From Akkermansiaceae bacterium (GTDB taxonomy: Bacteria > Verrucomicrobiota > Verrucomicrobiia > Verrucomicrobiales > Akkermansiaceae), in assembly GCA_017857425.1 (NCBI GenBank), contig JAFMDE010000009.1, forward strand, positions 1-32,005: a DNA stretch of 32,005 nt, read 5' to 3'. Positions within the stretch are counted from its first letter, which is position 1, and each line of letters opens with the position of its first letter. The notes beneath the pieces were generated by a model, which saw nothing but the letters and a program-made list of their open reading frames with translations, was not told the origin of the DNA and did no database searches. Positions 1-7,880 of this stretch are shown in pieces. Both the position numbers and the translations under genes were made by a program.

Positions 1-579
1 GAGGAGCTTTATCCCGAGACTCCCATCCCGCTTGATCATAGCGATGCCTACACACTGCTTATCGCGGTGCTGCTGTCTGCTCAATGCACCGATATCAGGG
101 TCAATCAGGTAACCCCAGCCCTCTTTAAACTGGCCGATAATCCTGCGGATATGGCGAAGGTGCCGGTGGAGGAGATTAAGGCTATTATTCGTCCCTGTGG
201 GCTTTCCCCGAGGAAGTCGAAGGCGATCTCAGTGCTTTCTCAGATGCTAATGGATCAACACGGGGGTCAAGTGCCTGAGGATTTTGAAGCCTTGGAGGCA
301 CTGCCCGGGGTCGGCCATAAAACCGCTTCTGTAGTGATGGCACAGGCTTTCGGAGTGCCGGCTTTTCCGGTAGATACGCATATTCACCGATTGGCGAAGC
401 GCTGGCGGCTGGCTCCCGGAAAAAACGTGGTTCAGACGGAACGATACCTGAAACGACTTTTCCCCAAGGACAAGTGGAACAAGCTGCATCTGCAGATCAT
501 TTTCTACGGCAGGGAATACTGCAGTGCCCGTGGCTGTGACGGCAAGACTTGTGAGATTTGCGTCACATTAAACGGGTAA
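1..579 (+). CDS. nth: Endonuclease III (5'-truncated by the window edge)
   Basis: This is a base-excision repair glycosylase/AP lyase that removes oxidised pyrimidines. The frame is open from base 1, so the true start lies outside the window; 192 residues are visible and about 20 are missing by comparison with the E. coli enzyme. Visible family marks are the LLSAQCTD start of the core, the helix-hairpin-helix LPGVGHKTA that carries the catalytic Lys, and VDTHIHR with the catalytic Asp exactly 18 residues later, as in E. coli (K120/D138). The C-terminal cysteine cluster reads C-x4-C-x4-C-x2-C, not the usual C-x6-C-x2-C-x5-C, so the [4Fe-4S] site is altered or arranged differently. It converges on sodN. 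The assignment is secure; the state of the cluster is uncertain. Confidence 0.95.
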   Translation, partial: EELYPETPIPLDHSDAYTLLIAVLLSAQCTDIRVNQVTPALFKLADNPADMAKVPVEEIKAIIRPCGLSPRKSKAISVLSQMLMDQHGGQVPEDFEALEALPGVGHKTASVVMAQAFGVPAFPVDTHIHRLAKRWRLAPGKNVVQTERYLKRLFPKDKWNKLHLQIIFYGREYCSARGCDGKTCEICVTLNG

Positions 580-590
580 CCCGCTGGTAG

Positions 591-611
591 GGCGGATTGG
601 CCCAATCCGCC
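591..611. repeat. Perfect inverted repeat between convergent nth and sodN
   Basis: GGCGGATTGG and CCAATCCGCC form perfect 10-bp arms around a single base. There is no T-run on either side, so it is not a classical intrinsic terminator, although it could act as a bidirectional stop between the two convergent genes. The GTAGGGCGGATT...AATCCGCC layout resembles REP-type palindromes dispersed in many bacterial genomes. Confidence 0.5.
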
Positions 612-644
612 ACTGCTTGGCGGGGTCTGGTGAATGCTCGCTGA

Positions 645-1100
645 TTATTTGGCCGTGTAAACCTTGGTGAAGGCCGCGATGGCATCGTGCAGACCTTGAG
701 CATTTGCTGGATCGGTGGTCTGCTTGCATTTCATAGCGTGAACAATGATCTGATGGATCAGGCTGAGCTTATTGAGGTAGGCGTCCTTGTTGCTCTCAGA
801 TTGGGCAAGTTTGACTCGCTGAGCTAAGAAATACTGAGTCATGGTATCTTGAATCTTGGTAGCGTGCTCTTCCTTGTTGCTGACCCAGCGTGAGATTTGG
901 TTAGCGTTTTTACCCGCGTCTGTAGAAAGCTCGTTAATCTGGACCATGGCCTTAGCGATCGTCTGCTGATGGGTATTGAGATCAATGAGGACGGTATCGT
1001 CTGAGTAGATGCCGCAGGGCACCTGGCAGTGGGCATGCAGGCTGGATGTGCTTGCGAAGGAGAAGAGGGCAACGATGGCGAGGAGTAGGCAGGATTTCAT
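645..1100 (-). CDS. sodN: Nickel superoxide dismutase with Sec-type signal peptide
   Basis: Ni-SOD converts superoxide to peroxide and oxygen. The 151-residue protein has a hydrophobic signal sequence (residues about 4-18) ending in SLHA, directly followed by the nickel-hook motif HCQVPCGIY (residues 24-32). In the family the ligands are the His1 amine and imidazole, Cys2 with its backbone amide, and Cys6; these correspond here to H24, C25 and C29. Cleavage after A23 would leave a mature chain of 128 residues starting with the required His. In Streptomyces-type Ni-SOD the leader is removed by the SodX peptidase; no sodX is visible here and signal peptidase I could do the job, placing the enzyme outside the cytoplasm. 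It lies 45 nt downstream of argH on the same strand. No Shine-Dalgarno is seen. Confidence 0.9.
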   Translation of the reverse strand: MKSCLLLAIVALFSFASTSSLHAHCQVPCGIYSDDTVLIDLNTHQQTIAKAMVQINELSTDAGKNANQISRWVSNKEEHATKIQDTMTQYFLAQRVKLAQSESNKDAYLNKLSLIHQIIVHAMKCKQTTDPANAQGLHDAIAAFTKVYTAK

Positions 1101-1145
1101 AATGGTAAAAAATAAGTGCGGATGCGAGCTGGTGCACGCGAAAAA

Positions 1146-2498
1146 TTAGAGGGATTGTTTCCAGCGAGCTACCTCGGCACGAACGTTGTCAATACTGGGT
1201 GCTCCAGGGTTGGTGCGGGCGGCGAGTGCGGTCTGGAGGTCAAAGACGTCTTTGGCATCGGCGCCGTAGTGTTCTGAGACTTGGGAGAGGTCTAGCTGGT
1301 CGAGAGGGGTCTTGGTCTGCACGCTGAGGGCAACCGCTTGGCCTACCAGCTCATGAGCATCGCGGAAGGGCACGCCATTTTTCACCAAGTAGTCAGCGAG
1401 GTCGGTGGCCAAGAGCAGCGGGTCAGAGGCGGCGGCTTCGCAGGTGTCTAGGTTGATGGCCATGTCGGCAATCATCTCGGCATTGACCTTGAGGGCGAGG
1501 CTGAGGGTGTCGATGGAGTCAAACAGAGGTTCCTTGTCTTCTTGTAGGTCGCGGTTGTAGGTGAGGGGAAGTCCTTTGGCTGCGGTGAGTAAGGCGACGA
1601 GGTTGCCGTAGAGCCGGCCGGTTTTACCCCGGGTGAGTTCACAGACGTCTGGGTTTTTTTTCTGAGGCATCAGCGACGACCCGGTGGTGTGCGCGTCAGA
1701 CAGGGTGGCGAAACCAAACTCAGAGCTGCACCAGAGGATGAGGTCTTCGGAGAGACGGGAGAGGTGGGTGCCGACCAGGGCCATGTCGAAGAGGAACTCG
1801 GCGATGTAGTCACGATCGGAAATAGCATCCATCGAGTTGGTGGTGACGCGGTCGAAGCCGAGCTCATCGGAAATTTGTTGGCGATCAAGATTGATCGTTG
1901 ATCCCGCGAGTGCGCCGGATCCCAGTGGGCAGGCGTTGATGCGTTTGCGGCAGTCGGCAAGGCGTGACTTGTCCCGGTCGAGCATCTCAACATAGGCGAG
2001 AAGGTGGTGACCTACGGTGACCGGCTGGCCGCGCTGAAGGTGGGTGTAACCGGGGATAAGGGCAGCCGCGTATTGCTCTGCTTGCTTCAGTAGAGATTGC
2101 TGTAGCCCGGTGATGAGAACGGTGATGTTGTCAATTTCTTCCCGGCAGTAGAGGCGGGTATCGGTGGCGACCTGGTCGTTACGTGAACGAGCAGTGTGGA
2201 GTTTGGCTCCTGGAGCACCGATGCGCTCGGTGAGTGCTGACTCGATGTTCATGTGGATGTCCTCGAGCTCAATGGAGAAATTAAACTCGCCAGCCTCTAT
2301 TTCTTTTTCAATTTCACGCAGACCCTTTTCGATGGCGGCAAACTCGTCTGAGCTGAGCAGCTTGGCACTCACTTGTGCACGTGCGTGAGCGATGGATCCT
2401 GCAATGTCGTGTTTATACAGGCGCCAATCATAGGAGATGGATTCTCCATATTGTTGCACGAGATCAGCAGTAGCTTTGGCGAAACGTCCTTTCCACAT
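1146..2498 (-). CDS. argH: Argininosuccinate lyase
   Basis: Last step of arginine synthesis: argininosuccinate is split to arginine and fumarate in the cytoplasm. The 450-residue length is typical. The N-terminus MWKGRFAK and the fumarase/aspartase superfamily signature GSSLMPQKKNPD, carrying the flexible-loop catalytic serine, are present, as is the HTARSRNDQV block. The ATG start gives the normal N-terminus. The gene stands alone among arg genes in this window; sodN follows on the same strand. The 243-bp upstream gap contains inverted repeats but no ArgR box that I recognise. Confidence 0.97.
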   Translation of the reverse strand: MWKGRFAKATADLVQQYGESISYDWRLYKHDIAGSIAHARAQVSAKLLSSDEFAAIEKGLREIEKEIEAGEFNFSIELEDIHMNIESALTERIGAPGAKLHTARSRNDQVATDTRLYCREEIDNITVLITGLQQSLLKQAEQYAAALIPGYTHLQRGQPVTVGHHLLAYVEMLDRDKSRLADCRKRINACPLGSGALAGSTINLDRQQISDELGFDRVTTNSMDAISDRDYIAEFLFDMALVGTHLSRLSEDLILWCSSEFGFATLSDAHTTGSSLMPQKKNPDVCELTRGKTGRLYGNLVALLTAAKGLPLTYNRDLQEDKEPLFDSIDTLSLALKVNAEMIADMAINLDTCEAAASDPLLLATDLADYLVKNGVPFRDAHELVGQAVALSVQTKTPLDQLDLSQVSEHYGADAKDVFDLQTALAARTNPGAPSIDNVRAEVARWKQSL

Positions 2499-2592
2499 GC
2501 GGCTGTTCTAGCGCCTTTGTGGTGATTTGGAAACCACGGAATGCAAGGAATGTATCCATGGCAATGCAAGCAGAGATTTGCCAGCTCATGCT

Positions 2593-2613
2593 TAACACAT
2601 ACCAAATGTGTTA
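2593..2613. promoter_or_regulatory. Inverted repeat upstream of argH (possible operator)
   Basis: TAACACAT and ATGTGTTA are perfect 8-bp arms around ACCAA, about 95 bp upstream of the argH start, in the 243-bp gap 2499-2741. A second, weaker pair (TGTAC/GTACA, 2641-2657) lies further up. The geometry fits a dimeric repressor site, but no regulator can be named. Nothing else is recognisable in this gap. Confidence 0.3.
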
Positions 2614-2741
2614 CCCATGTCCGCGCACGTTTGTCACCTATGTACCAAGTCTGTACAGGCCTCAACGCGCGGGATGGTGGAATGGTGACATGCGGTTGAT
2701 CCCGCGGCGGATTGAGACCAACGCACACGCAGTGCAAATGC

Positions 2742-5700
2742 CTACCGATGCGGATGTTCCTTGAGCAGTTCCTCGGGGCTGTAAAAGCCCTCTTTGTCTT
2801 TAGTGGCGGCACGCACTTTGGCTACCTCCTCAGGGGTTACGACGGAGGATTCGTTGTCAAAGGTATTTCGCACGAAGGTTAATACAGCTGCGGTTTCTTT
2901 GTCGTCGAGTATATCTTTAAACGCTGTCATTGGAACGTGACCTGGATATTGTTTGCCCTTCACGGTGATTGGGCCATGGAGCCCATGCAGGGTGAGTTTA
3001 ATCAAGCGCTCTTTGCTGCCGGTGACCCATTTACTTTTATCGAGCGGAGGGAAACCTGAGTGGGGCAGCCCTTTGCCATCCTGTTGGTGGCATGTGGCGC
3101 AGTGGCCTTCTCGATTATATATTTCAGCACCTTGTCCGAAAATCCTTTTATCATCTCCTTTGAGCTCTGTTTTGAGCAGGAAATAAGGCTCGTCATGGAG
3201 TGTTTTGTTTTGAAGTTTGGCTTTTGCATAGCGCAGTGAGCCTTTCATCAAGCTTTCGAGTGGTTTTTTCTCGGCGTTCTCTAAGATCGGCAGGCCTACT
3301 TCTTGCGGTAGCCATGAGGCCGCAGTGATGGCCTCGAGCCGGACCCTGCCGTGTTCGTCATTGGCGGCCTCCATGAGCAATGATGCGTAGTCATCGAGGT
3401 GTTCAGTGTTGAAGCGTAGAACTCTGACTGCGGCAGACCGGATCCGGTGGTCAGGTGATTTGAGCAGTGTTCGGAGTAATTCTGCGTCAACCTGGTTAAG
3501 TCCCCAGCTAACCCAGAGAGCTTCAAGCTTGTGGTGGTCATTTGTTTGCTTCGCAACCCACTTTTTGAGCTCCGGAAGAACCTCGTCCGCGCTGCGGCCG
3601 CGCAGTTCGCGACGGGTCCGGTAACGGGTGCGATCTTCGGGGAGTTTCAGGTTTTCGAGTAATTCGGCAATACTTGCTCCGTGAACCTTGGCTGGTTTTA
3701 CCAGAGGCCGATCGGGGTAGGTGATGCGATAAATACGACCATGAACGTGATCACGGTTTGGGTCACGCTGGTTGTGCTGCGCGTGTCCAATGAGCGCGTT
3801 GTGCCAGTCCGCCACATAGAGAGATCCGTCTGGAGCAAACTCCAAGTCAACCGGGCGGAAATTGGTGTCTGCTGAGCGGAACAGGTCTTGGCGCCACTTG
3901 GCCTTGAAGCCGGCGCCGTCCTCGCTGATTTGGTGCTGCTTGGCGCCAAGAAACCCGATATTGTTGCATATAAGGAGGTCTCCTTGGACCTCATCGGGGA
4001 AATGACGGCTTGATATAAACTCAAGCCCTGAAGTGGGGCGCACCTTGTGATTCTGTAAGATCGTGCTGGCATACATACTCACCCCGTAAGTAGACTTCAC
4101 TGTGCCTGGCATCATCCATGAGGTAGCAGGCCCAGAGGTATGCAGGAAAAAATCCTGGCCGAAACGATCATAGGCGCTTCCCCATGGGTTGGGGATATGC
4201 AGCTGGGCATAACGAATGAGCTTTTTGCGTTGAGGTGAGTAGCGGAAGAATCCGCCATTGGTTCCCCGGACCGGCCCATAGGCAGTCTCAATATTGGAAT
4301 GGAGGAAGATGCCCTCGCTGAGTAAAATAGCTCCCGATGGGTCAGCGCAGAAAGCTCCAATGGCGTGGTGGGTATCGTAATCATCAAATCCACTCAATAC
4401 AACTTCCCTGACGTCATATTGGTCGTCCCCGTCGGTGTCCTTGAGCAGTACTAAGTGGCCAGACTGGGCGACGTAGACGCCCTCGGAAGTGATCTCAAAG
4501 CCCATCGGGATATGCAGGTCGCCAGCGAAGGTGGTTTGCTTGTCGGCTTTGCCATCGTTGTCGGTGTCTTCGAGGATGATGAGCTTGTCGCTTGGCTTGG
4601 GGTCACCAATGCGGTAGTGCGGGTAGCTGGGCATGGTGGCAACCCAGAGACGTCCTTTGTTGTCGAATGCTACTTGCACCGGGTTGGCAAGATCGGTGAA
4701 TTCCTTCTCGGAGGCGAAGAGCTCCATCTGGTATCCATTGGCAGTGGTGATTTTGGTCTGCGAGGATGGGCCTGACTGATATTCGAGTTTACCGTTCTTG
4801 CCACTGGGCTTGAAGTTGGTTTTAACGGGGGAGAGTTGGAAGGTCTTGGCATCTTCAGCAGCGAGATCCATTTTTTTGCCTTGGAGTGCTAGCCAGATGG
4901 CTTGGTCACGCAGGGCGGTCATCTCACGAGTCTTCTTATACTCATCTCGGTAGTTCTGTGGTGGGGCGTTTTTGCCACCTCCCCGACGTCCGTAGATTTG
5001 CACGCCATTGGGCATTTTGTAATCGTTGAGCCAGCACCAGTTTTTCTCGTTCACTGCGGCGCGGACTGTGCCCCGGCGCTCTGGATGTTGGATCGCTGAC
5101 TTGCCGTAGATACCATCAGCAAGCTGGGGGGCGAGCCACTGGTAGCCTTTGTCGTTGAGCAGGGCGCCGTCCCGGGTGAAGGAATCTTTGTCGGCGTTGA
5201 ATGCCGCCTTTGAGGGAGTGAAGACATCGATGAACACTACCCCGTGCTCGGCACAGACTTCCTTCATCGCCTCGGTATATAGGGCGAGGTTGGCGTTGGT
5301 GATTGTAGCGTCAGGGGCGTCGTAAATGTGGGAAACATCTTCAAATGCGGTGGGGGAGACGATGGCTAGCTTGGGGGCGGGCTTGCCATTGTATTGTTGT
5401 GCCAAGGTGTGCTTGATGAATCCACCAAGTTCGCCCTTAAAGTTCTCCACGCCTGCAGGACCATTAAAAGAGGAGTTGAAACCAAAGAATGCAATGATGG
5501 TATCTGCCTTGAGGTGGCCCAGCCATTGGTCTGGTGTCATATAGATGCCGCTACTGCCGCTTTTTTTTGCGAGTTCGGTCTGAAATTTTTCCGCTCCGGG
5601 GAATGCCCACGGTGAATTGCGACCGGGGTGGGGACGAAATCCCGGGGTGTTGCCTTCATCACACATGTTGCGGATGATGAGCTTCTTGTCAGGATTGCGG

Positions 5701-5900
5701 AGCTGAAGCTCGGTTTCAAAATAACCAAAGTGACTCATGCGTGAGCCTAGGCCACTGCCAAGTAATACGATGCGCTCGTCCGTGTCGGCACTCAGGGGCT
5801 TTGCCCCGGCTTGGAAGGCTGGTAATAGGGTCAGTGAGAAGAAAATGCTGAGCAGAAAAGCGTATTTTCTCTGTTGAGGCATAAATGGGCTAAAATACAT
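2742..5900 (-). CDS. Secreted SGNH-like / membrane-bound dehydrogenase / HEAT / cytochrome c protein
   Basis: A 1052-residue modular exported protein. I start it at ATG 5900, not 6116 as in the ORF track, because GGAG lies 6 nt before this ATG, a signal peptide follows (KYAFLLSIFFSLTLLPAF), and the longer ORF would run into the upstream fur gene. Order of parts: an SGNH/GDSL-like domain (about residues 40-270), a beta-propeller of the Pirellula-Verrucomicrobium 'membrane-bound dehydrogenase' type (about 385-740), HEAT-like helical repeats (about 770-900), and a C-terminal heme-c domain with CATCH (934-938) and a likely distal Met at 991 (VPM). The GDS block reads LGSGLGS, so the nucleophile is doubtful. 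These proteins are PVC-specific and probably act in periplasmic carbohydrate oxidation; the substrate is unknown. Confidence 0.85.
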   Translation of the reverse strand: MYFSPFMPQQRKYAFLLSIFFSLTLLPAFQAGAKPLSADTDERIVLLGSGLGSRMSHFGYFETELQLRNPDKKLIIRNMCDEGNTPGFRPHPGRNSPWAFPGAEKFQTELAKKSGSSGIYMTPDQWLGHLKADTIIAFFGFNSSFNGPAGVENFKGELGGFIKHTLAQQYNGKPAPKLAIVSPTAFEDVSHIYDAPDATITNANLALYTEAMKEVCAEHGVVFIDVFTPSKAAFNADKDSFTRDGALLNDKGYQWLAPQLADGIYGKSAIQHPERRGTVRAAVNEKNWCWLNDYKMPNGVQIYGRRGGGKNAPPQNYRDEYKKTREMTALRDQAIWLALQGKKMDLAAEDAKTFQLSPVKTNFKPSGKNGKLEYQSGPSSQTKITTANGYQMELFASEKEFTDLANPVQVAFDNKGRLWVATMPSYPHYRIGDPKPSDKLIILEDTDNDGKADKQTTFAGDLHIPMGFEITSEGVYVAQSGHLVLLKDTDGDDQYDVREVVLSGFDDYDTHHAIGAFCADPSGAILLSEGIFLHSNIETAYGPVRGTNGGFFRYSPQRKKLIRYAQLHIPNPWGSAYDRFGQDFFLHTSGPATSWMMPGTVKSTYGVSMYASTILQNHKVRPTSGLEFISSRHFPDEVQGDLLICNNIGFLGAKQHQISEDGAGFKAKWRQDLFRSADTNFRPVDLEFAPDGSLYVADWHNALIGHAQHNQRDPNRDHVHGRIYRITYPDRPLVKPAKVHGASIAELLENLKLPEDRTRYRTRRELRGRSADEVLPELKKWVAKQTNDHHKLEALWVSWGLNQVDAELLRTLLKSPDHRIRSAAVRVLRFNTEHLDDYASLLMEAANDEHGRVRLEAITAASWLPQEVGLPILENAEKKPLESLMKGSLRYAKAKLQNKTLHDEPYFLLKTELKGDDKRIFGQGAEIYNREGHCATCHQQDGKGLPHSGFPPLDKSKWVTGSKERLIKLTLHGLHGPITVKGKQYPGHVPMTAFKDILDDKETAAVLTFVRNTFDNESSVVTPEEVAKVRAATKDKEGFYSPEELLKEHPHR

Positions 5901-5967
5901 TATGTCTCCAACGTTCACACACGAACAGAACTTGCAAAAATTCTCAGATACTTTGGATGATGTTCGG

Positions 5968-6474
5968 TTAACGCCTTTTGGGAAGGCGTTTGCCTTGAAT
6001 GCGTGCCTCAATGAGATTCTCACATCTGCCGTGCAGCCTGAGTTTCTCACAGCATGCCTCAATCTTGAGGGTTTGTCTCTCAGGGCGGAACCCCAGACGC
6101 CTGGCTGCGCAGTCATTCATGAGCTGGATGTGTGCGTCCTCAAATTCGATGACTTTACCGCAGTCAATGCATACAAGGTGATTGTGGGCGGGGCTTTCGA
6201 CAAAATTGGGGTCATAGGTTTTTTGATCATCTCCAAGGTCAATTTCATGAAGTAGGCCAGCCTCTACCAGGAGCGAAATAGTACGGTAGACAGTAGCTCG
6301 TGAAGATTGAGCATCTAGAGACTTGGTTTTGCGAATACGCTCCCACAGATCATCGGCAGTAAAATGATCATCGGAGGAGAAGATGGCTTCTACAATGGCA
6401 TTGCGCTGAGGGGTGTTGCGCAGCCCCTTGCTTTGTATGAATTGTTGCAAGCGCTTCTCGATACTAGGATCCAT
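5968..6474 (-). CDS. Fur-family metal-dependent transcriptional regulator
   Basis: A 168-residue Fur/PerR/Zur-type repressor. It has an N-terminal winged helix (residues about 10-85; TPQRNAIVEAIF and the recognition region RATVYRTISLLVEAGLL) and a metal/dimer domain with HNHLVCIDCGKVIEF (H97, H99, C102, C105). The second structural CxxC seen in many Fur proteins is reduced to a single Cys in HGRCENL, while a CC pair precedes it (C141/C142). Which metal or peroxide signal it reads cannot be told. It sits 67 bp upstream of the giant dehydrogenase gene on the same strand, so co-transcription is possible, and is divergent from a small lipoprotein gene. Confidence 0.9.
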   Translation of the reverse strand: MDPSIEKRLQQFIQSKGLRNTPQRNAIVEAIFSSDDHFTADDLWERIRKTKSLDAQSSRATVYRTISLLVEAGLLHEIDLGDDQKTYDPNFVESPAHNHLVCIDCGKVIEFEDAHIQLMNDCAARRLGFRPERQTLKIEACCEKLRLHGRCENLIEARIQGKRLPKRR

Positions 6475-6526
6475 AAAGAAAGCCTAGTCAGATTGATGCC
6501 CGCTGGCGAATTGGAAATTTCAACAT

Positions 6527-6542
6527 TGGCATTTTTTTTGCT
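6527..6542 (+). promoter_or_regulatory. Candidate sigma-54 (-24/-12) promoter
   Basis: TGGCAT-TTTTT-TTGCT matches the sigma-54 consensus TGGCAY-N5-TTGCW with exact GG-to-GC spacing. Transcription would start near 6553, only about 8 nt before the lipoprotein ATG at 6561. The spacer is a pure T-run. rpoN itself is encoded in this window. Confidence 0.5.
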
Positions 6543-6560
6543 TGGTCTTAAATCAACACA

Positions 6561-7049
6561 ATGAAGGTTATATCTGCCTGCTTTGTGAACAAGCTACGCC
6601 TGCTGTGTGTTTCTGGTTTATTCTGCTTACTTCTCTCCTGCGCATCCAAAGATGTCATGGAGGTTAAGCAGTTCCATCTGCGCTCGATCGATATGGAAAG
6701 TATGCAGCAGGCTCCGATGGTGCGTGGTGAACAGATGCACCGTATGCGTGGCGCGGTAACCATCGAGGAACGCAGTCAGAGGTTAGGCCAATATTACTCG
6801 GTGAGCTGGAAAAATGATGGCTCGGCAACTGGGCCATTAAAAATAGTGATGGATTATCAGCAGAGTGCAACAGGGTCCAAGGTTTTGACCATGAGTAAGG
6901 ACTTGCCAGCAGGTGAAGAAGCTGGGCGCGTTGAATTTATAATATCTGGTGAATCCTACCGCACCAATGGCCGCGTCCTTGCATGGAGAATCCGGATGAT
7001 GAGTGGTAGTAAGGTGATCTCTGAAAAGCGATCATACATGTGGAGGTGA
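6561..7049 (+). CDS. Small hypothetical lipoprotein
   Basis: 162 residues with a lipoprotein signal: a hydrophobic stretch (LLCVSGLFCLLLS) and lipobox LLSC with the lipid-bearing Cys at residue 27. The mature part is mostly beta-like and basic towards the end, with no family I recognise. The ATG at 6561 lacks a Shine-Dalgarno but gives a clean signal peptide. A sigma-54-like promoter lies just upstream. fabG follows on the same strand after about 57 bp. Function unknown; membrane-anchored envelope protein. Confidence 0.8.
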   Translation: MKVISACFVNKLRLLCVSGLFCLLLSCASKDVMEVKQFHLRSIDMESMQQAPMVRGEQMHRMRGAVTIEERSQRLGQYYSVSWKNDGSATGPLKIVMDYQQSATGSKVLTMSKDLPAGEEAGRVEFIISGESYRTNGRVLAWRIRMMSGSKVISEKRSYMWR

Positions 7050-7106
7050 CTTATTTCCTCTCGATTTCATGATTGGCAAGTGATGCAAATCGTGGAACGT
7101 ATGTGC

Positions 7107-7853
7107 ATGGCACGTTTCACAAATAAGGTCGCAGTTGTTACCGGCGCTGGTCGGGGTATAGGGTTGGAGATCGCAAGAGCTTTTGCAGCAGAAGGAGGCA
7201 AGGTCGCTGTGGTGAGCCGCAGCGCTGGAAGCTGTGGTTCTGCTGCTGATGCAATCAATGCCGAGTATCCAGACTCAGCCAAGTCATATGCCGTTGATGT
7301 TTCTGACCATGAAGCTGTTCAGGCTCTGGGTAAGGAAGTTGTCGCTGACTTCGGGGCGGTGAACGTGCTGGTCAATAATGCCGGTGTCACGCGTGATGGA
7401 TTACTGATGCGCATGAAGGATGAGGACTGGGATACTGTTTTAGATACAAACCTTAAAGGAGCCTTCAATACGGTGAAGGCTTTTCAGCGCAGTATGATGA
7501 AAGCTGAGGATCCACGCATTATTAATATTAGTTCTGTGATCGGACTGATGGGCAATGCGGGACAGGTCAACTATGCGGCGAGTAAGGCCGGCTTGATTGG
7601 CTTTACCAAATCGGTAGCGAAGGAGTTAGCTGGCCGCAAGGTAACCTGCAATGCCATCGCTCCCGGCTTTATTGTCACTGACATGACCGACGAGCTTAAC
7701 GATGACCAGAAAGAGGCTATCGTAGGGAATATTCCACTCAAGGAGATGGGTCATCCTCAGGATATAGCATCATTAACCTTGTTTCTCGCTAGCGCTGAGG
7801 CTCGTTACATCACAGGGCAAGTGATTGCCAGTGATGGCGGCATGACCATGTAG
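7107..7853 (+). CDS. fabG: 3-oxoacyl-[acyl-carrier-protein] reductase
   Basis: NADPH-dependent SDR that reduces beta-ketoacyl-ACP in fatty acid elongation. From the MARFTNK start it has 248 residues, the usual FabG length. It shows the cofactor motif TGAGRGIG, NNAGVTRDGLLMRM, the catalytic Ser (143, in ISSVIG), Tyr156 and Lys160 (YAASK), and a typical GGMTM C-terminus. The ORF track starts at 7080; ATGs at 7101 and 7107 are closer to the family start, and a GTGGA lies 8 nt before 7101, so the true start could be either. sixA follows after 27 nt and may share the transcript. Confidence 0.95.
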   Translation: MARFTNKVAVVTGAGRGIGLEIARAFAAEGGKVAVVSRSAGSCGSAADAINAEYPDSAKSYAVDVSDHEAVQALGKEVVADFGAVNVLVNNAGVTRDGLLMRMKDEDWDTVLDTNLKGAFNTVKAFQRSMMKAEDPRIINISSVIGLMGNAGQVNYAASKAGLIGFTKSVAKELAGRKVTCNAIAPGFIVTDMTDELNDDQKEAIVGNIPLKEMGHPQDIASLTLFLASAEARYITGQVIASDGGMTM

Positions 7854-7880
7854 TCTGTTAGGTTCTGGATATTTCACCAT

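Noticed and set aside
2369-2812. 147-codon minus-strand ORF spanning the argH upstream gap
   Set aside because: It overlaps both neighbours in other frames and shows no coding signature.
5901-6116. N-terminal 72 codons of the 1124-residue ORF
   Set aside because: They overlap the fur gene antisense-free on the same strand, lack similarity to the protein, and precede a good GGAG site and signal peptide at 5900.
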